A program made the translations under genes and the position numbers. The notes under the pieces were generated by a model. The model was not told the origin of the DNA. It ran no database searches and saw only the letters and a list, made by a program, of their open reading frames with translations. DNA of 64,000 nt from Anisus vortex (taxonomy: Eukaryota; Mollusca; Gastropoda; Planorbidae): positions 4,848,295 through 4,912,294 of the forward strand of contig OX421499.1 of assembly GCA_949126835.1 (NCBI GenBank). The letters are read 5' to 3'. This document shows, in pieces, positions 28,101 through 37,100 of the stretch (positions are counted from its first letter, which is position 1; every line of letters starts with the position of its first letter).

Positions 28101-28140
28101 TGTCCAGTGGATATACTACCTGAAAGGCATCTCCTCTTAA
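1137..28140 (+). CDS. HYDIN: HYDIN, C-terminal 1,907 codons in 30 exons (5' end outside window)
   Basis: HYDIN is a giant protein of the central-pair apparatus of motile cilia (C2b projection), built from ASH/MSP-like Ig-fold repeats. Thirty exons join in frame to a stop at 28138: 1137-1269, 2030-2314, 3236-3388, 3773-4006, 5062-5158, 5908-6174, 6697-6798, 8401-8543, 9370-9501, 9754-9845, 12319-12531, 13192-13458, 14460-14681, 15815-15953, 16236-16401, 16639-16786, 16926-17133, 17265-17486, 17619-17794, 18218-18416, 19124-19393, 20704-20873, 21667-21802, 22357-22656, 23629-23792, 24231-24381, 25157-25387, 26332-26556, 27005-27286, 27943-28140. All phases agree. HYDIN-type stretches include IPYKLVAE, SIFEEHRICKNLT, VGHLHAGC-like GHLHAGC, CHFELEESDYI, PLPDGSG, YIDVPA and the C-terminus WIYYLKGISS. 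The first base completes a codon begun upstream, so this is roughly the last 40 percent of a protein of about 5,000 residues in other animals. One intron is GC-AG. The match to HYDIN is from memory of the family, but is extensive. Confidence 0.96.
2652..3078. mobile_element. MITE with about 25 bp terminal inverted repeats
   Basis: The left end CCGTATAAACTCGCGTATAA is mirrored at the right end (ATACGCGAGTATATACGG), followed inside by GTCGCAC-type blocks in both arms. Both ends are flanked by TA. The element is 427 bp, non-coding, and sits in the HYDIN intron between 2314 and 3236. It is a non-autonomous DNA transposon; the superfamily cannot be assigned from the ends alone. Confidence 0.8.
6209..6232. 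repeat. (AT)n microsatellite
   Basis: A run of alternating TA lies 35 bp after the donor of the HYDIN exon ending at 6174. A similar (TA)n tract occurs at about 30217-30241. Confidence 0.9.
6325..6400. repeat. Tandem duplication of a 35-38 bp intronic segment
   Basis: The segment containing GACATAAAGCAAACAGTGCT and TTCACCATGTC occurs twice back to back. It is non-coding and lies in a HYDIN intron. Confidence 0.8.
7091..7547. mobile_element. Foldback MITE family A, copy 1 (457 bp)
   Basis: The left arm CATAGACTATAATATACATG plus GACCGCTTGCTTTAGT is repeated inverted at the right end with one mismatch. Inside, TTCCCGATTCTAAATAAAGT is also mirrored, so much of the element can fold back. GTTCTTC lies directly outside both ends, a likely 7-8 bp target duplication. 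A second left-end variant (GACTATAATAAGATGGACCG) starts near 7262, so the element looks composite. Other copies are at 10571-11052 and 13530-13781, all in HYDIN introns. Confidence 0.85.
8690..9230 (+). repeat. Composite repeat: decayed non-LTR RT C-terminal fragment plus SINE and LINE-tail pieces
   Basis: At about 8730-8900 the + strand can be read as a Cys-x-x-Cys-type knuckle region followed by ETVEHVLLDF, a hallmark of the C-terminus of many non-LTR reverse transcriptases. It is followed by a module (TTTACAGAGGTTCCTTCTAG, then AGAAGATTATTATGTCC) also found near 21330, 41750 and 46800, and by a SINE 3' body with GGCCACAGAA. The whole is decayed and lies in a HYDIN intron. Confidence 0.6.
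10571..11052. mobile_element. Foldback MITE family A, copy 2 with duplicated right end
   Basis: It has the same terminal and subterminal blocks as the copy at 7091-7547 (GACCGCTTGCTTTAGT left arm, AAGCAAGCGGTCCATG right arm). The main right terminus ends at 11000, and a second partial right terminus (AAGGCAAGCAGTCCATG) follows to 11052. Confidence 0.83.
11263..11335 (-). mobile_element. 73 bp TTAA-flanked mini-element (family B), inverted copy
   Basis: TTAA is followed by CCCTTCCCGTACCGACCTAC; the other end reads CTGTAAGGG followed by TTAA. It is the reverse complement of the two copies at 29348 and 29637. TTAA target duplications and CCC ends point to piggyBac-type mobilisation. It lies in a HYDIN intron. 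Confidence 0.8.
11521..12115. mobile_element. 595 bp inverted-repeat element
   Basis: The left end starts ATGCAACCCCACG, followed by GGTACGGAAGTCGGTAAAA. The right end is its inverted counterpart (TTTTGCCGACTTCAGTACC, then GTGAGGTTGCAT). The arms are about 38 bp with several mismatches. No coding capacity was seen. The flanks share ATTTGT-like sequence, but no exact target duplication is claimed. It is probably an old MITE. Confidence 0.7.
12880..12985 (-). repeat. SINE 3' fragment, reverse orientation
   Basis: The run AAAGTACCCGTCGGACCGAA, then TTGATCCATAGGTCCGATGA, is the reverse complement of the 3' end of the SINE at 52706-52985. It is a 5'-truncated copy in a HYDIN intron. Confidence 0.75.
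13530..13781. mobile_element. Foldback MITE family A, short copy 3 (252 bp)
   Basis: The ends CAAAGACTATAATAAGATGG and the inverted CCATCTTATTATAGTCTTTG match the inner left-end variant inside copies 1 and 2. It lacks their outer arms, which suggests that copies 1 and 2 are two nested related elements. Confidence 0.82.
14755..14990 (-). repeat. tRNA-derived SINE, nearly full length, reverse orientation
   Basis: On the - strand the head contains a B-box-like GGGTTCAAATCC, then the TGTCCCTGAGTCTACCCAGC body block, the TGATGGGTACCTGACATTA block and AAAGGCGGCTGTGCATTGTG. It ends in a (TTAC)n tract seen as (GTAA)n at 14760-14777. Confidence 0.8.
16787..16925 (+). other. HYDIN GC-AG intron
   Basis: The upstream exon must end in phase 2 after ...PPKT plus AG for the next exon to read SIPINVHFSPKS. 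The only donor giving that phase is AG|GCATGT. The nearby GT at 16791 shifts the frame. The acceptor is a normal TTTTATAG. The donor differs from the GC-donor consensus AG|GCAAGT at one position. Confidence 0.85.
19820..20113 (+). mobile_element. CR1/L2-like non-LTR retrotransposon 3' end
   Basis: The + strand encodes RSFSYTGPSTWNHLPLQLRH followed shortly by LKTHLF, the conserved end of the reverse transcriptase ORF in several non-LTR clades. A short 3' UTR containing GCGCTATATAAGCACC and an (ATT)n tail follow. It is 5'-truncated at about 300 bp and inserted in a HYDIN intron. The clade is inferred from the tail type. Confidence 0.75.
21290..21610 (+). repeat. Composite SINE/LINE-tail repeat
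   Basis: The SINE body start (TTTTTCCTGGGTCTGGAGAG) is joined to the module ACAGACGTTCCTTCTATATA plus GAAGATTATTACGTCC, then to a tRNA-like stretch and a decayed SINE 3' end near 21560-21610. The order matches the decayed copy at 8690-9230, so this is a recurrent chimeric repeat rather than a chance junction. Confidence 0.6.
22866..23080 (+). repeat. Decayed SINE copy
   Basis: It has a B-box-like GGGTTCAAATTC followed by spaced blocks resembling the local SINE (CACACAATCCCCTTGTCTGG, GCTGCTTCACTAGC). It is strongly diverged. Similar old remnants occur near 4445-4640 and 27660-27850. Confidence 0.5.
23900..24254 (+). repeat. Degenerate tandem duplication covering a HYDIN splice acceptor
   Basis: The acceptor region of the exon at 24231 (ATTCAGTTTTTAAAAATAAA, then CTCCTTGTAG|ATTCCGTG) is copied about 170 bp upstream as ATTCAGTTTAAAAAAATAAA, then CTCCTGGTAG|ATTCTGTG. 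A more decayed third relative lies near 23912-23960. The upstream copies contain early stops, so they are pseudo-acceptors. Confidence 0.75.
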
Positions 28141-29061
28141 ATACTTATCCAGAATCCAGAAAGTATTCAACAAAAAAAGGAAAACAACTTGGAATAATCA
28201 AACATTTAACAATGAGTGTGTTTAGCTTTCTGTATAAAGTTATTGTTTATATTGTTTTGTCTCTAAACCTGTATTTTTTTTTTAACTTTTTTTCCACTAA
28301 TATTTTTGTTATTCAGTAAATAACTATTTACAATGTTCACATTAATGATGGTCCCCATGTACAGCTGGAATTTATTTTAAATGCATATAAATTATGCTGA
28401 GCTCATGAAAGTAACTTTTATTTTTTTGAGTGATAAGTAACCTATCACTATAATTTAGTTTTATAATGAAATTTATACAATTTTAGGATGTGATACTTCA
28501 TCTCATAATGATTTTTATGTTTATCGCCATGTTTAAGTTTTATAGCAGGTTTCTAAATATTTATAGCTTGTAACATAAACTTGAACGCAAATAATATTTG
28601 CTACAGGGATTTCATTTTAAACAGGCACCCAATGCCCAGAATGATCAGGGTTGAATTATCATTAAAATATTTTTTATAAAATCGATGTTGAATTTCATTG
28701 GTTGTGCATTAAAGATATATTAAGAGTGAACTATACAATTGATTACTGATTATTTAAATAATAGTATAATAATCCAACATAGCCAACTGTAATAAAAACA
28801 AAAGGCATTGCCCCCCTTTTTTTTTATTTTGTTTTGTATCTTTATTTTATACAATAATACTTTGATTTCATTGTGTTTAATCACAATTAGACTTTTGAAA
28901 AATGTGGTAATAAAAAAATGTAGGTGCCCATTTCATGAATATTATATATTTGAATGATATTACAATTAATATTCTGTACATCTGTGATATGATTTATTAT
29001 AATATTTACCATACTTTAGTATTATGTAAAGTGCTCACTTTTCATTACCAGATGGAATAAA
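28141..29061 (+). other. HYDIN 3' UTR with candidate polyadenylation signals
   Basis: After the stop codon the sequence is AT-rich and non-coding. AATAAA occurs at 28791, 28909 and 29056. The last is followed within about 40 bp by a GT/T-rich tract (GTGTTGTTAATTC, then GTGTTTTTTTTT), the usual downstream element, so it is the best guess for the main cleavage site. Confidence 0.55.
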
Positions 29062-29347
29062 AAAGAAAGAGCTGTGTTACTTTTATAATACGTGTTGTTA
29101 ATTCTTGTGTTTTTTTTTAATTCTTAAGATTAACTCTGCAAAAGATGTGGCTGACAAAACCCACTTATCAAGCTGAAACATGGCAAAGAGACTTGTTGAT
29201 GACAACACATTCTTTTAAATGTCCGCCCCATTCCTCAATCCCAACCCCAAAAATAAATTGTTCCTGTTTGTTTCATTACACTTTATGGGACACATATTTA
29301 AATCCTTTATTTTGCTTCACATTAGTACATAATCTTCTGAAGATTAA

Positions 29348-29420
29348 CCCTTACAGTCCCGGGCGCGTATATAGCGGAACTGAAGCCAGCATAGATAGAA
29401 GTAGGTCGGTACGGGAAGGG
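29348..29420 (+). mobile_element. 73 bp TTAA-flanked mini-element (family B)
   Basis: It begins CCCTTACAGTCCCGGGCGCG and ends GTACGGGAAGGG, with TTAA directly outside both ends (29344-29347 and 29421-29424). It is almost identical to 29637-29710 and to the inverse of 11263-11335. It has no coding capacity. Confidence 0.85.
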
Positions 29421-29636
29421 TTAATAATAGTTTTGGGGTTAATTCAAAAGTATTTACCATAGAAACTCAAATGCATATAAAGCCTTATATTTAAGGGTTG
29501 TTTAATCTTGTTTTGTTTTAGTAGTTTCCGAAAAAAACCTCAAAACTTGATTTGATGTTAAAAAAGAAAGAAATGTTAAAATGTATGATTGTAGAATTAA
29601 AATGATTATTTTTTTAAAATTTAACTTGAATATTAA

Positions 29637-29710
29637 CCCTTACAGTCCCGGGGGGCGTATATAGCGGAACTGAAGGCAGCATAGATAGAAGTAGGTCGGT
29701 ACGGGAAGGG
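29637..29710 (+). mobile_element. 74 bp TTAA-flanked mini-element (family B)
   Basis: It is the same as the copy at 29348 apart from one inserted G and a few substitutions, with TTAA at 29633-29636 and 29711-29714. The two copies lie 216 bp apart in the spacer after HYDIN. Confidence 0.85.
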
Positions 29711-29906
29711 TTAATAGTGTAATAAGGAAGCTTAAATAGCTTTTGAATCATTTCAGGTTACAGGTTCCTTTCAACACAAATCACCGAGACGGCTGTTCTG
29801 GCAATATGTTTCAATCTAATATTTATACATTTTTGCAGACACAGGATTTGGGTATATGAAATATTTTTACACTTACAAGCTTATGCCTTGTACAAATGGC
29901 GTAATT

Positions 29907-30104
29907 CAGGGGTCGGCAACCTTTTTATAATGTTGTGCCAAAGTAACATTTCTAATTCATTCAGCGTGCTAACATCCCTTATATTCAACTCAATATTTTC
30001 TTGTAGAAGAGACCCTTATTGTGCTTTTCCGAGTCGTGTGTGTGCCATTGAAAATGGTTCGGCGTGCCAAGTCTGGCACACATTCCGTAGGTTGCCGCCC
30101 CCTG
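29907..30104. mobile_element. hAT-like MITE (198 bp) with 8 bp target duplication
   Basis: The ends CAGGGGTCGGCAACC and GGTTGCCGCCCCCTG are inverted repeats with one mismatch. The flanks GCGTAATT (29899-29906) and GCGTAGTT (30105-30112) match at 7 of 8 positions. An 8 bp duplication with CAGGGG ends is typical of hAT-derived elements. A related truncated copy is at 39285, and 52182 has a similar terminus. Confidence 0.85.
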
Positions 30105-30267
30105 GCGTAGTTAATCCTATCAGCATGTCACTAACACCATAAAACCATTATGTTCTGCAGTTCTTATCACCTCAACAAACTGCATGGGTTTTGACGATTA
30201 AGACCTATTTAAAAGCGCATTATATATATATATATATATATTACTTTTTTAAATGTACGTTTTTGTT

Positions 30268-30535
30268 GATAATATAGCTGGACTGGCTGGGAAAAAAGAA
30301 GGACTAGCCAACCGTGTTGACTAGACTTCCTCATCCTATGGTATGCAAATCAGTGCTGAAAAGACAAAACAGATGTCAAATAATGGCAATGGCATACCAC
30401 TGAAAGAAAGGCCAGAAGCGAAAGAATAGAGACATTTCGAACGAATAGAGATCAGTTGGGAAGATTAGAGACAGTTCGTAGTTTTAACTTTCTAGGAGCA
30501 ATAGTATAGGAAGAAGACTCAAAGCCGAAATTAAT
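30268..30535 (+). pseudogene. Decayed RTE-type reverse-transcriptase fragment
   Basis: The + strand reads LAGKKEGLANRVD, a stop, then SSYGMQISAEKTKQMSN and, further on, LETVRSFNFLGAIV. This is the order seen in the palm/thumb part of RTE-type reverse transcriptases (SAEKTK then FKYLGA). It has stops and frame breaks and is truncated at both ends. The endonuclease relic at 33656-34987 may belong to the same family. Confidence 0.7.
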
Positions 30536-30544
30536 GTTCAGGAT

Positions 30545-30735
30545 TTCCCAGACCACTTGGGGCACGGCGTGCCAAAGGGTCTGGGTTCGAATCCTGGTGT
30601 GTGTTAATATTTGTTTCGGTTCTGGAGTGTATCTGAGTGTACCCAACCTTGATGGGTACCGGACTAGTTTGGTTAAAGTAAAGGTGGCTGGGCATTGGGC
30701 TGGCCACACAATCCAATTCAGTTTAATATATTAAC
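30545..30735 (+). repeat. tRNA-derived SINE, damaged copy
   Basis: It contains a B-box-like GGGTTCGAATCCTGG, the GGTTCTGGAGTGTATCTGAG body block, GATGGGTACCGGACTAGTTT, AAAGTAAAGGTGGCTGGGCA and GGCCACACAATCC. It lacks the 3' end. It directly follows the RT fragment. Confidence 0.75.
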
Positions 30736-31126
30736 TCCATGGTATTTTAAACTTTTTTTTAACTTAGCCTTAAATCGTTTATCTTATATGCTACAGACGC
30801 TCATATTCTATAAAGAAAAACTAATGCGTTCTACCATTTATCTGTGATTTGTCTAGTCATGCATTTTTATGTTACGTTGTGCTTTTCAGGTTTGTTTAGA
30901 CAACCCATTCCATGCTCAGATGCCACTCGGAAAAAACAAGAAATGATAATACTATAATGCAATATAAGACCGCTATGTAGGTTTAAAGATGTATTGCTGT
31001 GCTCTTTATTTGTACAACGTGCTGCCCATAAAAGTATGGTGGTGAGTAATTTAAAGCTGGAGGCTAAGGCATTCGTCCCTGTTAATTGTAATTAGAACAA
31101 TCAGTTTGACACAGTCTTCATTCAGC

Positions 31127-31132
31127 TTTATT
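31127..31132 (-). terminator. Candidate polyadenylation signal of the DUF218 gene
   Basis: TTTATT on the + strand (AATAAA on the gene strand) lies 60 bp after the stop. Another is at 31005-31010. Either would give a short 3' UTR. Confidence 0.45.
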
Positions 31133-31191
31133 TCTTGGTACTGATAGTAGATGAATTTTTATATAAATATCAATGGGAATTCCCAAACTGC

Positions 31192-34100
31192 CTAGAGTTG
31201 AAACCCTCGTTTCTCTTGTTTGATTTGAGTTTCTAGCATAGAAAACGCCCGTTGAACGTGCGCGGGTATTTCAACGGGTGCCTGGTGGCCGCACTTGGCG
31301 TAGTCCGTGAATTTCTTGAAGTGGGCCAACAAGCACTCCAACACGTCGTCCAGGGTGCCCACGTTCGGGCTCGGGTATTCCAGGAGCGTGAGGGGAGGCG
31401 AGGAGACGCACAGGTGGACAGTCTCTGAGTTGTGCCACTGTTTTTGAAAAGTTAAAGCCACGCGCAGCTCCATCGGGCTCTTGGTGACGATGAGCACGGA
31501 CTTAGGCTGGCGACCCATGTTATTCAGCAGGCGTTGGGTGAACTGTATGTTTTCCCCCGTGTTTGTGGCGTCTCTTTCAAGCACAATTGCCTCCCTGGGC
31601 ACGCCTCTGGAGGTCATTATGTCACAGAAAACATCGGCTTCTGTCTTGTTGGCGGGAAGTTTACCTGTTGGCCGAAATTTAAAAACAAAATGTTAACTGG
31701 TATAACATAAATACATTATCATTGACGCTAGTTTCTATGCTTATGGCAGTGAGGGCCAGTGCCACATCTGACTACTGCAGACGTCAAAGGTTGAAAAAAA
31801 GGTAAAATCCAACGATGGAGTCGCAATGCTCGCGACGCCATGTTGTTAGTGTAAACAAGAAAAAACATGACAAACAAAGTAAAGCCAAAATTAATTTTTT
31901 AGAAGCCAAAATCGGATTTCGGGAAAATAAACATGATAGTTAAGAAAGTTTAGTAAAATTGTTTTGAATCATTTTTAACAGTTGAAAACTATTTCTATTT
32001 CCTAAGTAAATATTTGTTATTTTAAAACTGACGCATTATTGACTTTTTTCTTTATTTGTTTTAACCCGAGTGTGGTTTGCAAATAAATGTACATCATATT
32101 AATAAAAATAATTTTTTTAATTTAAAGTAAAAAAACTGATTTTTGGTACATGTTTAGGCCTATAACGAAATAATTTTTTACTACATCATCTCCATTATTA
32201 TTCACATAAGAATTATAACTTGTTCACATAATTGTAATCTGTAATGTATAAGATAAGATAATTGTAGGCCTACGGGGGAAAAAAAAAGACTTTCTTGTCA
32301 CTTTCTTTAAATGTATCAAATGTTTACTTATCAAAGGTCTACATTTTTCAATTTTGTTATAAACATTTGTATTTTGTTATCGCATAAGGGAAAAGTAGTT
32401 TTCCTGTCCTATGTTTAGCTGATCATTGTAACATTTTGTTATTGTGTTGAATTTCTAAATTAGAATCGTATGTATTAAATTGTAGGCCTATTTCATGACT
32501 CCATGCATTGTAATATTTGGATTTAACACAGATATATAGCCTATCCGGTTGATTCAAATATTAAGACAGTGATCGGGGTCAGCAGATGTCAGTTGTCTTT
32601 TGTTACAATACAACGGAGACCGGAGCACCTGACCGAGGAAAGCGGGGAGTGTATTTGTGTGCGTGAGTGTAGGCCTAGTGTGTGTCTGTGTGGTGGTATG
32701 AATGGACTGACAGGAAAGATAAAAAAAACAAAGTGTAAGCTACTATACGTGTCAGTTCTTGAGATGACTCTAATTATAGTGCCTTATTTTAGTTCTGTTA
32801 GTTGAGTGGAATGTTCCCGAAGAATTAACATAGGCCTATCTATCAAGACAATATATTGTTTAGGCCTATTATGTACATATGTATCCAGGGCCCTCGAGAG
32901 AAAAAAAAGATGCCGGTACGAGATCTTTTCTGGCCCCCCCCCCCCTCAATTTTAGTTTAACACTAGTCATATCTAGATGATGTATTTGTTTACGTTTGTT
33001 TTATTTATTTTATTTTATATACGTTTGAAAAATCAGGAATCTTTTTAAAAAGTCTGTGGACCATTTAGTGAAACTGTCATAAGTGTTACCATTCACCATT
33101 AGAGTGACATAATTTCAATCACAGCAATAATTAAAATCGGATTATGAATGTTTAAGTGATGAAATTTGAGTATCGGAGACAAGGAAGGAAAATCCGAAGC
33201 TGAATGTTGTGTGCTTTTCTATTCAAACAGTCATATGGCCATATTCATTGTCTACCTAATTGTACACAATTGATATCAAATTAAAGGGCATACAGAGGGC
33301 AATAAATGTCTAGATAAATTAGTTAACGAGTGCTTGTAATTATTTTTATAACCAATGTTTGATGAAACTGGATATTCTAAGATACGTAGGCAAACGTCGG
33401 TATTACATCTGCCCCCATTCCCAACCTTATCTTTCAAAATAGTATATAAAAGGCCGTTAATTCATGTTAGATTTTGTAAAATCATACATTTTATGTTGCA
33501 CTTAGCTTGGTTGGACTAGAGCGCTTTAAATTGTAGGGGAATAAATGAATTTTCTTTTACTTTTCAACAAAAGAATGGGGATGTCACAACTTTTCAATAC
33601 GGTACTATGACAAAAAAGTACATAAATATACATCTTAATCGCATTTTATGCTTGCTTAATTCCTTTGGTTCCTTGTGGAACATAGGGCCTCCGCAACAGC
33701 TCTCCAGCGCACTCGATTCTGGGCAGCCTTTTTTAGTTCACCCCATGACAGGTTGCAGCTTGCCATTTCCTCCTCGCAGGAGCGTTTCCAGGTGGTCTTC
33801 GGGCGACCAACCCGTCTTTTACCCTGGGGGTTCCACTGCAGAGCCTGTCGCGTGATGTCCTGTGGGGGCTTCCGTAAGGTGTGCCCAATCCACCGCCACT
33901 TTCTCCTGGCGATCTGCTGTTCGAGGGGATCCTGATTTGTTCGTCGCCACAAGTCAGTGTTCTTTACTTTTTCTGTCCACCGAATCTTTAATATGTTGCG
34001 GAGGCAGCCATTAACAGTTGAGAAAGTGTCTCTGCAGTTTTCCTCTTTCAACCGCTGGGTATTAAACTTTATGTGGGGTCGATTTGCTGTGTCTCTATAG

Positions 34101-37100
34101 GCTCGAAGCTTGACTTTGATGGTTCCCATCACTAAATGGTGGTCCGAGGCTACATCTGCCCCTCTTTTGGATCTTGTGTCTTGTAGGGATCGTCTCCATT
34201 TTCTAGATATATTGATAAAGTCGATCTGGTTTTTGGTGCGGCTATTCGGAGAGATCCAGGTTTCTTTGTGTATGTTTTTGTGCTGGAATATGCTGCCACC
34301 AATGACCAGGTCGTTAAAGGCACAGAAGTCTGTAAAGAGTTCCCCGTTTTCGTTCATTATACCCAGGGCGTGGGTTCCCATGATCGTTTCTTTACCTATG
34401 TTGTCTTTTCCTATTTTTGCGTTGAAGTCTCCCATCACTAGCATAATATCTCTTTTAGGGAGATCATTTACTGTGGTCTGTAGGGAATCGTAGAAGTTCT
34501 TTTTTGTCTCTTCATCTGCGTCATTGGTACGCGAGTAACATTGGATAAAGGTGACTTTTCTCCCCTTGGAATTGAATCTGGCTGTCATGATTCTGGATGA
34601 GACTGGTTGCCCATGGTTTTCTTCTACATGTCCTGAATATAGAATTTTTTCTCCACTGTTGAGTGTTTTCATACCACACCCATTCCAGCGGCTCTCACAG
34701 ATGCCCAGAACCTGGATGTCCTATCTCCTCATCTCGTTTGCTACATGGGCTGCTTTTCCACTTTCATACATCGTTCGGACATTCCAGGTCCCTATTTTTG
34801 TTTTGGCTGCCATCGTCAGGAGATTCGTTGGCAGACTGGTTTCCGTTAGGCTTTCACCAGCCTGCGTCATCTGTCTCTCTATGGAGGCATCTCCCCGAAT
34901 CGAGCGGGTGATAGATTTTTCTACTGTTGAATTGGTTTCTGTAGCGTATTGTTTTCTATAGGATGAGGGTGCTAGCCTCATGCCCAACTCTCTTGATTTT
35001 AGCCTAAGAGGTCATGGCTGTTGTCTTTGGTCCGCCCCAGGTATTTTATTTCCCCGGTACCCTCCATACATGTATGGCGAGCGTTCCCCGATCCGCCACC
35101 TGGGGAGGCGCCCGATGGGAGGACAACCACTCCACACGGGCGCATTTTATGCATGTCTGTCAAATCATTAATTATTTACAAATATACCCAAATCATTAAT
35201 CTTTTGAATGCTTACTGTTTCGTGAAAAGATATAGTCAACAGAAAATACATCAATAGGCCTACATGAATGATAAAAAAAAAACAGAGAAGAAAAATAGTT
35301 TTATTAAAATGTTCAAGTACACATTCAAAGAATATCAAAATTAAGGGCCCCCAGTGTCACGTGAGATTGTAGGTTTTGGGGGCATCGCCTCTTCCTCTTA
35401 GCTTAATTAAAAAAATTGCTAATTTAATTTTAAATTTTAATATTCATGAGCTTCATGGGCCCCCTAAACTCTCTTGGGCCCCGGTACGGCATACCGGCTG
35501 TACCCCCCTCTCGTGGGGCCTGATAATGAAGTCTGATTTAATCTGATGTAGTATAATGTAGTCTGATGTAGTCTAATGTAGTTATGGTCTCAGTTAATAC
35601 ATCTCTTTCATCTGTTTTGAAGATCTCATAATCTTCTATATAATCTATTAGAAATAGACGGCAATATCATCGCGTTTTAAACTTGTACATCTTTTAGAAA
35701 GTTATAGATACAGAGTCAAAACTTTAGTCACATAAGCAGTGACTACTAGTACATCCACCCATATGCACATTTAACTTTTACATAAACTAGTTTAGGCAAA
35801 ATCGTATCCGATAGGGACATACCGTTTTTTGCTATATAACCTTTATTAGAAATAAACGGCTATGTCATCGGGTTTTAAACTTAAAGTCTTAAATATTATA
35901 ATTTATTTTAAATAACATTAACAACCATACAAATTTATAATCGAGGATCTAGTTTTATAACATACAAGAGCTATTGTAATTAGTTTCACCTCTTCGAATA
36001 ACATATTACAACACTGTGGCAAGCGTGGGCCAAACTGGCAACTACCTGTCAAACCGGCTTATTGACATTAACAACATGGCGTCGCGAGCGGTGCGACTCT
36101 ATCGTTGGATTTTACCGAAAAAAAAGGGGGTTTGTGGGGAAACAAGGATATTTCAGTAGCCTCCCTTGCTTAAAATATTTATAGATATAGGCCTATGCGT
36201 CCCATAGTATAAGGCTTCATTGTCATTGGGTGGGTTTGACGAAAACATGACAGCTGCATAATAGGGTAGGCTACTTATTAATTTGGTAAATTGGGTGGGT
36301 TATTTGCCTACTTGGTCATAATGGGTGCAAATGAAAGAGTAGGCTTATACATTTGACTCAGATCCTACATAATAATAAACATAGCACAATATTGTTTTAA
36401 AGCATGCACTCAATAAAAGCATAGGCCTATGCCGGGTAATTAGTCCATCCTCAGTTGTGCAATCAATTTGGTTTTTGTCGGCGTGCAAATACACTTAGAT
36501 CTAAATATCATAGGGGCTCATGAAACGCTCGAGGGAAAAGGGAGAAGCAAGCTTTGCTGCATGTCGGTCATACGTAACCATGATTATTTATAATAAAATA
36601 ATTAGTATTATTCATATAGCGCATATTTACATGCTAGTGACTATCGCATTAAACATTCTTAGTGCGCTTTCTTTCCACAATTCAGTTGGGGTGGGCAAGG
36701 CACACAAAGACTAGCCAAATAAAAAGGTCTTCAAACTCTTTTAAAGGACATCTTTTGTCCCAGAATTTCTCAGTGTCTGTGGCAAGCTGTTCCAATTAGG
36801 TGTACGTGTTAGAGCTGGGTCGTTGATTCAAAACGTTCTATATATCTACAACACACTGATGTAGGATGCAGGATGTAGATCACTAATGTAGATCTGTACT
36901 GCGTTCTACATCGTAGACCTTAGACATACAAACTACAAACACAGTGCTTCCCCTTGCCCCCCTTTTTCATCGCCAGTTCCAGCGCTGACGCGCAGGCTCT
37001 CTTCGCTCATTTACCGGCAAAGTGTTGCAATCAAGTATGGGTCTTGTAAGCCTAACTGATCTACATGTGTTATATGATCTATATAAAACGCGATTCCAGC

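Larger units (their letters stand above)
31792..36125. mobile_element. Inverted-repeat-bounded block in DUF218 intron 2
   Basis: A segment of about 60 bp at 31792-31855 (GGTAAAATCCAACGATGGAG, then TCGCAATGCTCGCGACGCCA) recurs inverted at 36067-36125. The pair faces inward, 4.2 kb apart, like terminal inverted repeats. The interior has no transposase; it holds the candidate element at 32886-35522 and the RTE-type relic. It may be one large non-autonomous transposon or two related MITE ends. Confidence 0.5.

Noticed and set aside
31192..31664. DUF218 sequence as bacterial contamination in the assembly
   Set aside because: It splices through two good GT-AG introns to two further exons and is surrounded by animal repeats.
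34110..34961. Open frames on the + strand opposite the RTE-type endonuclease
   Set aside because: Antisense shadows; the - strand frame has the endonuclease motifs.
34721..34987. Separate 88-codon gene upstream of the endonuclease frame
   Set aside because: It is in the same frame, separated by one stop, and contains the endonuclease start GTWNVRTM; it is the N-terminal part of the same element.
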